A stretch of 30,062 nt of DNA, taken from JADZEJ01 sp964426815. Lineage in GTDB: Bacteria; Patescibacteriota; Patescibacteriia; 2-12-FULL-60-25. The stretch is from assembly GCA_964426815.1 (NCBI GenBank), contig CAYRRZ010000010.1:1-30062 (forward strand), read 5' to 3'. Positions 14,560 to 21,678 of the stretch are shown in pieces (within the stretch, counting starts at the first letter, position 1; every line of letters starts with the position of its first letter). A program made the translations under genes and the position numbers. The notes beneath the pieces were generated by a model that was not told where the DNA came from, ran no database searches, and saw only the letters and a program-made list of their open reading frames with translations.

Positions 14560-15461
14560 GTAAAAAAATAGCCAATCAATTGCAAACCAACAAATGGGAT
14601 AACGACACCCATACTCAGTGCCGACATCACATGCCGCGGATGATGAACCGACTGAGAAAGAAAAATTCCTCCAGCCATCAGTCCAACCACACAAGCAATC
14701 CCCATTCGAACATCCACCATCGCCGCACGCACAATCAAACTAAGCGGTAAGACCAAGTCAATCGCACCCAATAAAGCTGTACGCTCTAAACCAAGATCTT
14801 GATGTAAACGAACTTCTTCCTGTTCAACATCAATTGCTTCTCCATTCTGGTCTTCCTGATGAAGTCCAGGATCCACCATCGGCTTTTCTGTCACCCGATC
14901 CATCGACTGAAACAGCCCGATCAGATGCGGCGGCAAAATAAACCCAGGCACAATCCCCCTCCCCACCAAATAGCGAGCCAAAACCCCAATCGCCCCATCT
15001 GGATGCGCCGCGAGCATATCATATGCTGTAAAAGCCACCAAAAGCACAACCAACACTTCAACCCCCAACCAGCCAGCTAAAGTCAAAGCGAGGCCCAAAC
15101 TTCCTAAAACAAAAAACCCATTATGCCAAAAAATATTACGCAAAAAAATCTCCCCCAAGATCAAAGCCAATCCTAAAAAAATCGCAATTTTCCAAGGAAA
15201 AAACACAAAAAACAAATACCAAACCCCAAACATCGTCGCCACCAAAAATACCGCCTCCCACACCAAACGCTTTGAAAACTTGGTTGCAAATGTTACCGCT
15301 GCCCCCACCCCAATCAACACCACCAATGCCTGACGCCCCAAAACCAATAATCCCGGCGAAAGCTCAGCCAAACGAAGACTCATTCCATGCCCTAATACAA
15401 TACTAAAACAACCCAAAACGAGGAAAAGAAAAAGCAAAAAATGGCGGAGAAAGGAGGGCAT
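14556..15461 (-). CDS. Presenilin / signal-peptide-peptidase-like membrane protein (A22 family)
   Basis: A polytopic membrane protein with about eight or nine hydrophobic segments, resembling the archaeal/bacterial A22 (DUF1119-type) intramembrane aspartyl proteases. Numbering from ATG 15461, the first catalytic motif YD is Y147-D148 in VAFTAYDMLAAHP, followed by LARYLVGRGIVPGFILPP, which matches that family's loop after YD. A hydrophilic acidic loop (about 190-220) precedes the second aspartate D235 in LLGAIDLVLPLSL. The usual motif is GxGD; here it is GAID, with Ile for the second Gly. Near the C-terminus, IPFVGLQ (about 288-294) stands where family members have PAL. The ORF extends to 15539, but that part would span the secY terminator, so the start after the promoter at 15475 is preferred. 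Activity is inferred, not certain. Confidence 0.72.
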   Translation of the reverse strand: MPSFLRHFLLFLFLVLGCFSIVLGHGMSLRLAELSPGLLVLGRQALVVLIGVGAAVTFATKFSKRLVWEAVFLVATMFGVWYLFFVFFPWKIAIFLGLALILGEIFLRNIFWHNGFFVLGSLGLALTLAGWLGVEVLVVLLVAFTAYDMLAAHPDGAIGVLARYLVGRGIVPGFILPPHLIGLFQSMDRVTEKPMVDPGLHQEDQNGEAIDVEQEEVRLHQDLGLERTALLGAIDLVLPLSLIVRAAMVDVRMGIACVVGLMAGGIFLSQSVHHPRHVMSALSMGVVIPFVGLQLIGYFFT

Positions 15462-15474
15462 GAGAAATATCCAA

Positions 15475-15505
15475 ATAATAGCATGAATGAATGAATCCCA
15501 ATCAA
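15475..15505 (-). promoter_or_regulatory. Candidate promoter of the A22 protease-adk run
   Basis: On the minus strand -10 TATTAT (15475-15480, 5 of 6) and -35 TTGATT (15500-15505, 4 of 6) with a 19-bp spacer, directly after the secY terminator. The predicted leader is under 10 nt. Confidence 0.45.
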
Positions 15506-15506
15506 A

Positions 15507-15530
15507 AACCCCCAGGTTTCCCCAGGGGTT
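15507..15530 (-). terminator. Intrinsic terminator of the ribosomal protein-secY operon
   Basis: On the minus strand AACCCC (15530-15525) pairs with GGGGTT (15512-15507), and the 3' arm runs into a T-tract. It begins about 30 nt after the secY stop and closes the long operon. Confidence 0.75.
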
Positions 15531-15562
15531 TTCTTTCATTCTTTTTTCAATTCTCCCCTCTC

Positions 15563-16840
15563 TTAGACGGCTTCGTAATCGTGCATTGAGAGCTGTGATT
15601 CAACTTGTTTCACGCTTTCAATAACGACCGACACCACAATCAAGAGCGAAGTACCACCAATCGCGAGCAAGCGATTACCACCGGCTCCCTGGGCGACGAT
15701 TGGTAAAACCGCAATCACGCCGAGGAACAAAGCACCAATCAAATTGATGCGATTGATCACATAGGTCAAGTATTCTGATGTTGGCTTACCTGGGCGAATA
15801 CCCAAGATAAATCCACCCTGCTTTTGCAAATTCTCTGCAATTTGGTCTGGTTGAAAGACAATTGCGGTATAGAAGAACGTGAAAGAAAGCACGAGCACAA
15901 AATACAAGACACCATAGACCACCTGGTTTTGCATCACCGCAATAACCCACTGCGCTGCATTCGCGAGCCATGCCGAACGGGCATAGACAAAGAATTGAGC
16001 AACGACTGTAGGGAACATGAGAATCGAGATCGCAAAAATAATTGGGATCACGCCAGACATATTCACGCGAAGTGGCAAGTGCGTTGAAACACCGCCAACC
16101 GATCCCGTCGTACCACGCACTTGGCGCGCATACTGAACCGGAATATTGCGTTGACCTTCGGTCACAAACACCACACCTACCACGGTCGCTACCGCAATCG
16201 CGGCATAGATCGCATAGGTAAGGAATTGCGATGAATCATAGGCTGAAATCAATTGGCTCAAGTTCTGAGGCAAGCCAGCCAAAATACCGGCAAAAATGAG
16301 AAGTGAAATACCATTTCCCACCTTCTTTTCAGAGATCAATTCACCAATCCACATCAGCCAAACGCTGCCAGCGGTCACTGTCGCGATCAAGGTCACGGTA
16401 TGAAGCAAATCAGCACGCGTCAAAATCTGAAATTGAGACTGGCGCAAAATTTGAATCAACCCAAATGACTGCAAAATCGCAAGCGGAACCGTCGCATAAC
16501 GCGTCCACTGATTAATACGCTGACGACCAGCTTCACCATCTTTCTGAATTTCTTCCAAGCGCGGGATAATCATCGCGAGCAATTGGAAAATAATCGAAGC
16601 GGTAATATACGGCGTCACACCCAAAGCAACAACGGCGAAATTACGCACCGTGCCACCCGAGAACAAGTTCAAGAGACCGAGCACCTGATTCGCTTGGAAA
16701 TAGCGGTGCAAAGCATCAAGATCAATTCCCGGCAACGGGATATGGGCCGTGATACGGAACAGCACCATCATGGCAAACACGAACAGCAATCCATTACGGA
16801 CTTCTTTCACGCGCCACATGGCTTGGAGTTTTTCCCACAT
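15563..16840 (-). CDS. secY: Preprotein translocase subunit SecY
   Basis: Channel-forming subunit of the SecYEG translocon. Ten membrane segments fit the sequence. Conserved family segments are HIPLPGID (plug side), FSGGTVRNFAVVALGVTPYITASIIFQLL, the loop EGQRNIPVQYARQ, HLPLRVNMSGVIPIIFA and the cytosolic loop RPGKPTSEYLTYVINRI. Length 425 aa is normal. ATG 16840 (MWEKLQAMW) is preferred over the TTG four codons upstream. It is the last gene of the ribosomal operon, preceded by a stable hairpin and followed by a terminator. adk follows only after the protease gene. Confidence 0.97.
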   Translation of the reverse strand: MWEKLQAMWRVKEVRNGLLFVFAMMVLFRITAHIPLPGIDLDALHRYFQANQVLGLLNLFSGGTVRNFAVVALGVTPYITASIIFQLLAMIIPRLEEIQKDGEAGRQRINQWTRYATVPLAILQSFGLIQILRQSQFQILTRADLLHTVTLIATVTAGSVWLMWIGELISEKKVGNGISLLIFAGILAGLPQNLSQLISAYDSSQFLTYAIYAAIAVATVVGVVFVTEGQRNIPVQYARQVRGTTGSVGGVSTHLPLRVNMSGVIPIIFAISILMFPTVVAQFFVYARSAWLANAAQWVIAVMQNQVVYGVLYFVLVLSFTFFYTAIVFQPDQIAENLQKQGGFILGIRPGKPTSEYLTYVINRINLIGALFLGVIAVLPIVAQGAGGNRLLAIGGTSLLIVVSVVIESVKQVESQLSMHDYEAV

Positions 16841-16861
16841 AAATGTTCTCAAGCACGCAAG

Positions 16862-16883
16862 TGGCCCGGATTACTCCGGGCCA
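16862..16883 (-). promoter_or_regulatory. Stable hairpin between rplO and secY
   Basis: A perfect 9-bp GC-rich stem (16883-16875 with 16870-16862) capped by GTAA, a GNRA tetraloop, on the minus strand. No T-tract follows, so it is not a terminator. It lies 11 nt after the rplO stop and about 21 nt before the secY ATG. It may protect the upstream mRNA from 3' exonucleases or tune secY expression; the role is inferred. Confidence 0.6.
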
Positions 16884-16894
16884 AATTGCGAGAT

Positions 16895-17401
16895 TTAGTT
16901 CTTCTTATTTTGATTCTTGCCCTTACTGTCCTTTGCTTTTTTGGCCTTTGGCATTTTCTTCATGAGAAAAGAACCACCAGCCTTTTCAATCGCTGCGCGT
17001 GCCGAAGCCGAGCCAGTGATATTCACAAAGGTCAAAGCTGATTTGACTTCAGCTGTACCAATCAACTTAGCGCGTTCAGCCATCTTTGGAAGAAGGCCCT
17101 TGGCAACCAAGCTCTTGATATCGATCTTTGCCGTTGAAGTATACACTTCAACCACACGTTCGAGAGGCAAGCTGTGCACCGTCGTAAACTTGCTCTGGAA
17201 ACCGCGATTCTTTGGAAAACCAAGGATCATCTGTTTGATACCCTTGAGCTTCAAATTTTTGCGGCCACCGGTACGGGAGCGTTGCCCCTTGGTACCACGA
17301 CCAGCGGTTTTACCGCGGCCAGATCCTTCACCGCGACCAATGCGAAAGCTCTTGGTGCGGGCGCCCTTATTCGGAGCGATTGTATTGAGGGTCAATGCCA
17401 T
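16895..17401 (-). CDS. rplO: 50S ribosomal protein L15 (uL15)
   Basis: uL15 binds 23S rRNA in late 50S assembly. The Gly/Arg-rich N-terminal tail RIGRGEGSGRGKTAGRGTKGQRSR (about 21-44) is diagnostic, followed by GFPKNRGFQSKF (about 61-72) and a C-terminal AGGSF domain. At 168 aa it is longer than the usual 145 through a Lys/Asn-rich tail. rpsE lies 3 nt upstream; the usual rpmD (uL30) between them is missing. No Shine-Dalgarno. Confidence 0.97.
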   Translation of the reverse strand: MALTLNTIAPNKGARTKSFRIGRGEGSGRGKTAGRGTKGQRSRTGGRKNLKLKGIKQMILGFPKNRGFQSKFTTVHSLPLERVVEVYTSTAKIDIKSLVAKGLLPKMAERAKLIGTAEVKSALTFVNITGSASARAAIEKAGGSFLMKKMPKAKKAKDSKGKNQNKKN

Positions 17402-17404
17402 ATA

Positions 17405-18085
17405 TTAGTTTTGGTCATCCGCCTTTGGCGTTTCGCCTGGCTTGAGTGGGATGCGCAACTTCTTCAAAGCAGCAAATGTTGCCTTGACATTGTTGAGCTT
17501 GCTGCTTGAACCAAGGATCTTTGAGACCACATTTGGCACACCAGCAAATTCAAGCACGATACGCACGGCACCACCGGCCTTAATTCCAGTACCTTTTGGA
17601 GCTGGCTTTAAGAGCACGCGGGCTGCAGCAAATTTAGCTTCAACAGGATGTGGAATGGTGTCATTGCTGAGCGGAACGGTAATCAAAGCCTTACGAGCCT
17701 GAGCCGTAGCCTTGGCCGTCGAACCCTGAACGTCAACACCCTTTGCAAGACCATAACCGACTCGGCCCTTGCGGTTACCGATCACGGTCAAGACGCGGAA
17801 GCGCATGCGCTTACCACCCTTGGTCACACGCGTCACGCGTGAGACTTCAACATTCTTTTCATCGTAGTCGGATTCAACCGGAACTTCGCCCTGGCCACCT
17901 GGACCATTGCGGCGAGGACCACGATTTGCACCGCCTGGACCACCGCGGCGATTGCCACCCATTCCTGGGCGACCACCACCCATACCCGGACGACCGCCCA
18001 TTCCTGGGCGACCACCCATTGGACGAGCAGCCTGAGGGGCTGCTGGCGCTGGGGACACTGGAGATTTCTTCTGTTCGTCGCTCAT
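17405..18085 (-). CDS. rpsE: 30S ribosomal protein S5 (uS5) with Gly/Pro/Arg/Met-rich head
   Basis: uS5 takes part in decoding accuracy and mRNA unwinding at the entry channel. The conserved double-stranded-RNA-binding part starts near residue 78 (VEVSRVTRVTKGGKRMRFRVLTVIGN), with GRVGYGLAKG and the C-terminal domain AGGAVRIVLEFAGVPNVVSKILGS. In front of it is an unusual extension of about 75 residues made of imperfect GGRPGM repeats and then Arg/Gly-rich sequence, disordered by composition. Total 226 aa against about 165 usual. Confidence 0.97.
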   Translation of the reverse strand: MSDEQKKSPVSPAPAAPQAARPMGGRPGMGGRPGMGGGRPGMGGNRRGGPGGANRGPRRNGPGGQGEVPVESDYDEKNVEVSRVTRVTKGGKRMRFRVLTVIGNRKGRVGYGLAKGVDVQGSTAKATAQARKALITVPLSNDTIPHPVEAKFAAARVLLKPAPKGTGIKAGGAVRIVLEFAGVPNVVSKILGSSSKLNNVKATFAALKKLRIPLKPGETPKADDQN

Positions 18086-18091
18086 AATCGT

Positions 18092-18448
18092 TTAAAATTC
18101 AAGGCCGGCTTCACGGGCGGCATCGGCCAATGCCTTAACACGACCATGGTACCGCTTATCGCGGCGATCGAACACCACAGCCTTCACCTTTTTCTCAAGA
18201 GCACGGGCGGCAATAATCTTGCCAACTTCCGCAGCGACTTCAGACTTTTTGAGTCCAGTCGTCTTGACATCCGCGTCTGAGGCGGCGGCCAAGGTCTTGT
18301 GCGTCATATCATCGATCACCTGCACATAAATGTGAGCAAGCGAACGGCGCACGGCGAGCCGTGGGCGCATTGTCGTTCCTTCAACCTTAGCGCGAACGCG
18401 GTTGATACGGCGTTCACGGGCGAGGTTTTTTTGAATGGCTTTTTTCAT
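18092..18448 (-). CDS. rplR: 50S ribosomal protein L18 (uL18)
   Basis: uL18 binds 5S rRNA in the central protuberance. The conserved features are RPRLAVRRSLAHIYVQVIDD, a Thr/Ala-rich turn, and the C-terminal VVFDRRDKRYHGRVKALADAAREAGLEF, nearly the family consensus. Length 118 aa is normal. It sits 6 nt before rpsE and 14 nt after rplF. Confidence 0.97.
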   Translation of the reverse strand: MKKAIQKNLARERRINRVRAKVEGTTMRPRLAVRRSLAHIYVQVIDDMTHKTLAAASDADVKTTGLKKSEVAAEVGKIIAARALEKKVKAVVFDRRDKRYHGRVKALADAAREAGLEF

Positions 18449-18462
18449 ACAATAATGGAAGT

Positions 18463-19017
18463 TTATGCGCCCTTAGAGGCTGCCTTACCAGCCTTACGGC
18501 GGATCACCTCATCGGTGTATTTGATGCCTTTGCCCTTATATGGTTCTGGTGGCTTGATGCGGCGAACTTGCGCTGCAATTTCACCAACCAAACGCTTGTC
18601 GATACCCGTTAAGGTCAAGACCTGCTTTTCGACTTTGGCTTCAATCCCCTTTGGAAGCGCGAACGCAACCGGGTGAGAAAAACCAACTTCGATATTCAGC
18701 TTGTCTGTTCCTGCGAGCGCGATCTTGAAGCCGACGCCGACAAATTCGAGCGACTTTTCAAATGGCTTCACGACGCCGTTCACCGCATTCGCGATCAATT
18801 GGCGGGTTGTCCCCCAAAGCGCGCGCTGCGACTTATCATCTTCGTTCTTAACGGCAACCGTGAGCGCCTTTGGCTCATTGCTGAGCTCAACGCGCACGTC
18901 CGGGTGGACCTCCACCGTGAGGGTTCCCTTTGGACCCTTCACCGTAACCGTCTGGCCGTTCACGGACGCTTCAACGCCGTTTGCCAGTGGAATGGGTTTC
19001 TTTCCGATACGTGACAT
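18463..19017 (-). CDS. rplF: 50S ribosomal protein L6 (uL6)
   Basis: uL6 sits near the factor-binding site of the 50S subunit. It starts with the invariant MSRIGKKPIPL and has the two uL6 folds; the C-terminal rRNA-binding region is RRIKPPEPYKGKGIKY, close to consensus. ATG 19017 is chosen (184 aa); twelve upstream codons of the open frame lie in the spacer from rpsH. Order rpsH-rplF-rplR is standard. Confidence 0.97.
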   Translation of the reverse strand: MSRIGKKPIPLANGVEASVNGQTVTVKGPKGTLTVEVHPDVRVELSNEPKALTVAVKNEDDKSQRALWGTTRQLIANAVNGVVKPFEKSLEFVGVGFKIALAGTDKLNIEVGFSHPVAFALPKGIEAKVEKQVLTLTGIDKRLVGEIAAQVRRIKPPEPYKGKGIKYTDEVIRRKAGKAASKGA

Positions 19018-19037
19018 AACAACAGTATGGTTGTGGA

Positions 19038-19430
19038 TTAATAGATCGTACAAAGCACTTCGCCACCAAGCTTGCGTCGGCGAGCTTCCTTATTGGTCAT
19101 GACGCCAGCGGACGTCGAAACAATCGCAATACCAATGTCAGATAAGACACGTGGTAATTCGGTTGCGCCGCGATACACACGGCGGCCTGGGGTCGAGACG
19201 CGCGCAATGGCGCGGATTTGTGGCTCCTTACCCTGATAGATGAGGCCAATCGAAAGGGTCTTTTTGGCACCTTCGGTTTGCTCAGAAACTTTGCCGACAA
19301 AGCCTTCTTTTTCAAGAATCTTTGCGATCGCAAATTTCATGCGCGATGATGGCATCAGAAGCGCATCGTGACGCGCGGCTTGCGCATTACGGATACGTGT
19401 CAGGAGGTCGCTAATTGGGTCGGTATGCAT
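19038..19430 (-). CDS. rpsH: 30S ribosomal protein S8 (uS8)
   Basis: uS8 is a primary 16S rRNA binder and, in E. coli, the repressor of the spc operon. Conserved ends are DPISDLLTRIRNAQAARHDALLMPSSRMK at the N-terminus and GIAIVSTSAGVMTNKEARRRKLGGEVLCTIY at the C-terminus, which carries the STS RNA-binding loop. Length 130 aa is normal. I see no copy of the S8 RNA target near rplE, but did not fold the mRNA. Confidence 0.97.
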   Translation of the reverse strand: MHTDPISDLLTRIRNAQAARHDALLMPSSRMKFAIAKILEKEGFVGKVSEQTEGAKKTLSIGLIYQGKEPQIRAIARVSTPGRRVYRGATELPRVLSDIGIAIVSTSAGVMTNKEARRRKLGGEVLCTIY

Positions 19431-19434
19431 AGAT

Positions 19435-19623
19435 TTACCAGCTGGATTTCTTCACGCCGGGCAATTCCCCGCGATTGGCAAGTTCACGCACACAGATGCG
19501 GCACATACCGAAGTCACGGAGAAATCCATGACGACGGCCACAGCGCCAGCATCGGTTAACAATCCGAGTGCTGAATTTCGGCTTGTGTTTGAACGTCTTG
19601 GCCATTTGAGATTTTGTCGCCAT
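19435..19623 (-). CDS. rpsN: 30S ribosomal protein S14 type Z (uS14, zinc form)
   Basis: Short zinc-binding uS14 (62 aa) with the four ligands C25/C28 (CWRC) and C41/C44 (CRIC), and the terminal GxxPGVKKSSW that marks this type. It stabilises the 30S head. Only the zinc form is seen here; the long zinc-free form is absent from this cluster. Confidence 0.97.
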   Translation of the reverse strand: MATKSQMAKTFKHKPKFSTRIVNRCWRCGRRHGFLRDFGMCRICVRELANRGELPGVKKSSW

Positions 19624-19626
19624 AGT

Positions 19627-20166
19627 CTAGTCTTTCTTGAAAGGCAAACCGAGGGCTGTAAACAACGCCTCGCCGGCCTTCTTATTACCGGCCGTGGTGC
19701 TGATGGTCACCTGCAAGCCGTGAACACGCTCGACTTCATCCGGACGAATTTCCGGAAAAGGCAAGAATTCCTTGAAACCAATGCTCATGTTTCCATTCTT
19801 ATCCAAAAGCTTTGGCGAAATACCGCGAAAGTCACGCACACGAGGGAACGTCACATTCACGAGCTTATCAAGGAATGACCACATGCGTTCACCACGCAAT
19901 GTGACACATAAACCAACCACCATGCCTTGGCGAATCTTAAAATTCGAGATCGAAATCTTTGCCTTGGTCTTCACTGGCTTTTGACCAGTGATACGTGTCA
20001 CCACGCTTTCCGCAATTTCGACGAACTTTGGGTCCTTCAGACCTTGCGACAAGCCGACGGCGACCGTCACCGAAGCCACCTTTGGCAAAGCCATAGGGTT
20101 GGTAATCCCGAGGCTCTTCGCGAGGGATGGACGGATTTCTTTGTTGTACCGTTCTTTGAGGGTCAT
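19627..20166 (-). CDS. rplE: 50S ribosomal protein L5 (uL5)
   Basis: uL5 contacts 5S rRNA and P-site tRNA. Conserved segments are LKERYNKEIRPSLAKSLG, TGQKPVKTKAKISISNFKIRQGMVVGLCVTLRG, and FPRVRDFRGISPKLLDKNGNMSIGFKE. Length 179 aa is normal. It sits 3 nt from both neighbours. Confidence 0.97.
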   Translation of the reverse strand: MTLKERYNKEIRPSLAKSLGITNPMALPKVASVTVAVGLSQGLKDPKFVEIAESVVTRITGQKPVKTKAKISISNFKIRQGMVVGLCVTLRGERMWSFLDKLVNVTFPRVRDFRGISPKLLDKNGNMSIGFKEFLPFPEIRPDEVERVHGLQVTISTTAGNKKAGEALFTALGLPFKKD

Positions 20167-20169
20167 AGA

Positions 20170-20406
20170 TTATTTCTGCTTGTCGACAGCTTGCACATTA
20201 GAGGCATGAATTGGCATGGAGAATTCCACGACCTGCCCCTGTTGTCCTTGCTGCTTGGTCTTGAGATGGCGCTTGGATTGGTTTACCCCTTCGACAACCA
20301 CGCGGTTGAGCTTAGGAAAAACCTGAAGCACTTTACCCGTCTTTCCTTTGTTCTTTCCGGTGAGCACTTTGACCATGTCACCAGACTTGATGTGGAGTTT
20401 TGTCAT
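20170..20406 (-). CDS. rplX: 50S ribosomal protein L24 (uL24), short form
   Basis: Assembly-initiating 50S protein with a KOW motif: HIKSGDMVKVLTGKNKGKTGKVLQVFPKLNRVVVEGVN (about 5-42). At 78 aa it lacks the C-terminal region that carries it to about 104 aa in E. coli, ending soon after the IHASNVQ turn. The reading frame is intact and neighbours are correctly placed, so this is a natural short form, not a break. Confidence 0.95.
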   Translation of the reverse strand: MTKLHIKSGDMVKVLTGKNKGKTGKVLQVFPKLNRVVVEGVNQSKRHLKTKQQGQQGQVVEFSMPIHASNVQAVDKQK

Positions 20407-20411
20407 ACGAT

Positions 20412-20783
20412 TTACACCACTTCAGGAGCAAGGGAAATAATTTTTGCAAAGCCTTTGCTGCGCAATTCGCGAGCAACAGGTCCAAAGATACGAGTACCCT
20501 TTGGATCTTTCGACTTCTTATCAATGATGACGGCGGCATTGTCATCAAAACGGACATAGGTTCCATCTGCGCGGCGGTATTCCTTGTGAGAACGCACGAG
20601 CACAGCATGTACCACATCCGATTTCTTCACGGTGCCACGAGGATCAGCTTCCTTCACCACACATGTGATGATGTCTGCCAAACCAGCGGTACGCTTTTGA
20701 AAGCCACCAAGCACGCGGACACACTGAAGCTTTTTAGCTCCGGTGTTATCGGCGACTTTGAGCATTGTTCGATGTTGTACCAT
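20412..20783 (-). CDS. rplN: 50S ribosomal protein L14 (uL14)
   Basis: uL14 forms part of an intersubunit bridge. Very conserved: TMLKVADNTGAKKLQCVRVLGG, RRADGTYVRFDDNAAVIID, GTRIFGPVARELR and the terminal KIISLAPEVV. Length 123 aa. Confidence 0.98.
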   Translation of the reverse strand: MVQHRTMLKVADNTGAKKLQCVRVLGGFQKRTAGLADIITCVVKEADPRGTVKKSDVVHAVLVRSHKEYRRADGTYVRFDDNAAVIIDKKSKDPKGTRIFGPVARELRSKGFAKIISLAPEVV

Positions 20784-20789
20784 AGAGGT

Positions 20790-21053
20790 TTAGGCCTGAG
20801 CCTGTTTAACCGTCGAGACATATTTCCAGCACTTGTCTTTCGACACGTGGCGGGTCTCTTCGATTTCAACGACATCACCTGGCTTTGCAGCGCCTTGTTC
20901 ATCATGCGCCTTAAGCTTAGTCGACAAGGTGAAGTATTTTCCATACTTCGCATGTGCGACGCGGCGATCAATGCGAACCACGATGGTTTTTGCCATCTTG
21001 TTCGACACGACCGTGCCTTGCAGCCGGCGATGGATTGTAGTTGGAGTCGTCAT
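20790..21053 (-). CDS. rpsQ: 30S ribosomal protein S17 (uS17)
   Basis: Primary 16S rRNA binder with an OB-fold. The signature LQGTVVSNKMAKTIVVRIDRRVAHAKYGKYF and the turn KPGDVVEIEETRHVSKDKCWKYV are clear. Length 87 aa. It follows rpmC by 3 nt. Confidence 0.97.
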   Translation of the reverse strand: MTTPTTIHRRLQGTVVSNKMAKTIVVRIDRRVAHAKYGKYFTLSTKLKAHDEQGAAKPGDVVEIEETRHVSKDKCWKYVSTVKQAQA

Positions 21054-21056
21054 ACA

Positions 21057-21242
21057 TTATTTGATAGTGGCGAGGGTCGCGATAACGCGAGCCAAGGTCT
21101 TACGAGCCACACGGAGCGAGCGCACTTGGCGCAAGCTGCGGAGATGAGCCTTGAAGCGCAGGCTCTGGATCTCGGTGCGAAGCTCTTCAGCCATGCGGCG
21201 AAGTTCTTCAGCAGATTTTTGGCGGAGTTCCTTGATTTCCAT
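21057..21242 (-). CDS. rpmC: 50S ribosomal protein L29 (uL29)
   Basis: A 61-residue two-helix protein at the peptide exit site, where chaperones and targeting factors dock. The pattern IKELRQKSAEELRRMAEELRTEIQSLRFKAHLRSLRQVRSLRVARKTLARV agrees with the family. It lies between rplP and rpsQ as expected. Confidence 0.95.
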   Translation of the reverse strand: MEIKELRQKSAEELRRMAEELRTEIQSLRFKAHLRSLRQVRSLRVARKTLARVIATLATIK

Positions 21243-21246
21243 ACGC

Positions 21247-21666
21247 TTAGATTAACGTGTTCGAAACGTATTTAACAGTACATGGCAACTTGTATCCGGC
21301 GAGAAGCAATGCTTCTTTTGCGGAGGCTTCAGGGATGCCATCCATCTCGAACATTACGGTTCCGATTTTGACAGGGGCGACATAGTGGTCGACCGCACCT
21401 TTTCCGGAACCCATCGGCACTTCATTTCCTTTTTTCGTGATTGGCTTGTCTGGAAAAATACGGATCCAGATTTTTCCGCCACGTTTGGTGTAGCGGGTGA
21501 GCACACGGCGAACGGCTTCAATTTGGCGCGAGGTGACCCAGGCTGGAGACGTTGCTTTGAGACCAAAGCTTCCGAAAGAAACTTCAATCTTGTCTGTTGC
21601 CTTGCGGATATTCCGAGCGCGGCCTTTATGCCACTTGCGGTGTTTGACTTTTTTTGGAATCAACAT
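21247..21666 (-). CDS. rplP: 50S ribosomal protein L16 (uL16)
   Basis: uL16 positions A-site tRNA. MLIPKKVKHRKWHKGRA, FGLKATSPAWVTSRQIEAVRRVLTRYTKRGGKIWIRIFPDKPITKK and MGSGKGAVDHYVAPVKIG are near-consensus. Length 139 aa is normal. Confidence 0.98.
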   Translation of the reverse strand: MLIPKKVKHRKWHKGRARNIRKATDKIEVSFGSFGLKATSPAWVTSRQIEAVRRVLTRYTKRGGKIWIRIFPDKPITKKGNEVPMGSGKGAVDHYVAPVKIGTVMFEMDGIPEASAKEALLLAGYKLPCTVKYVSNTLI

Positions 21667-21678
21667 ACATGAGTGGGT

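Noticed and set aside
20400..21275. Plus-strand ORF of 291 codons opposite rplN-rpsQ-rpmC
   Set aside because: Shadow frame across several well-established ribosomal genes.
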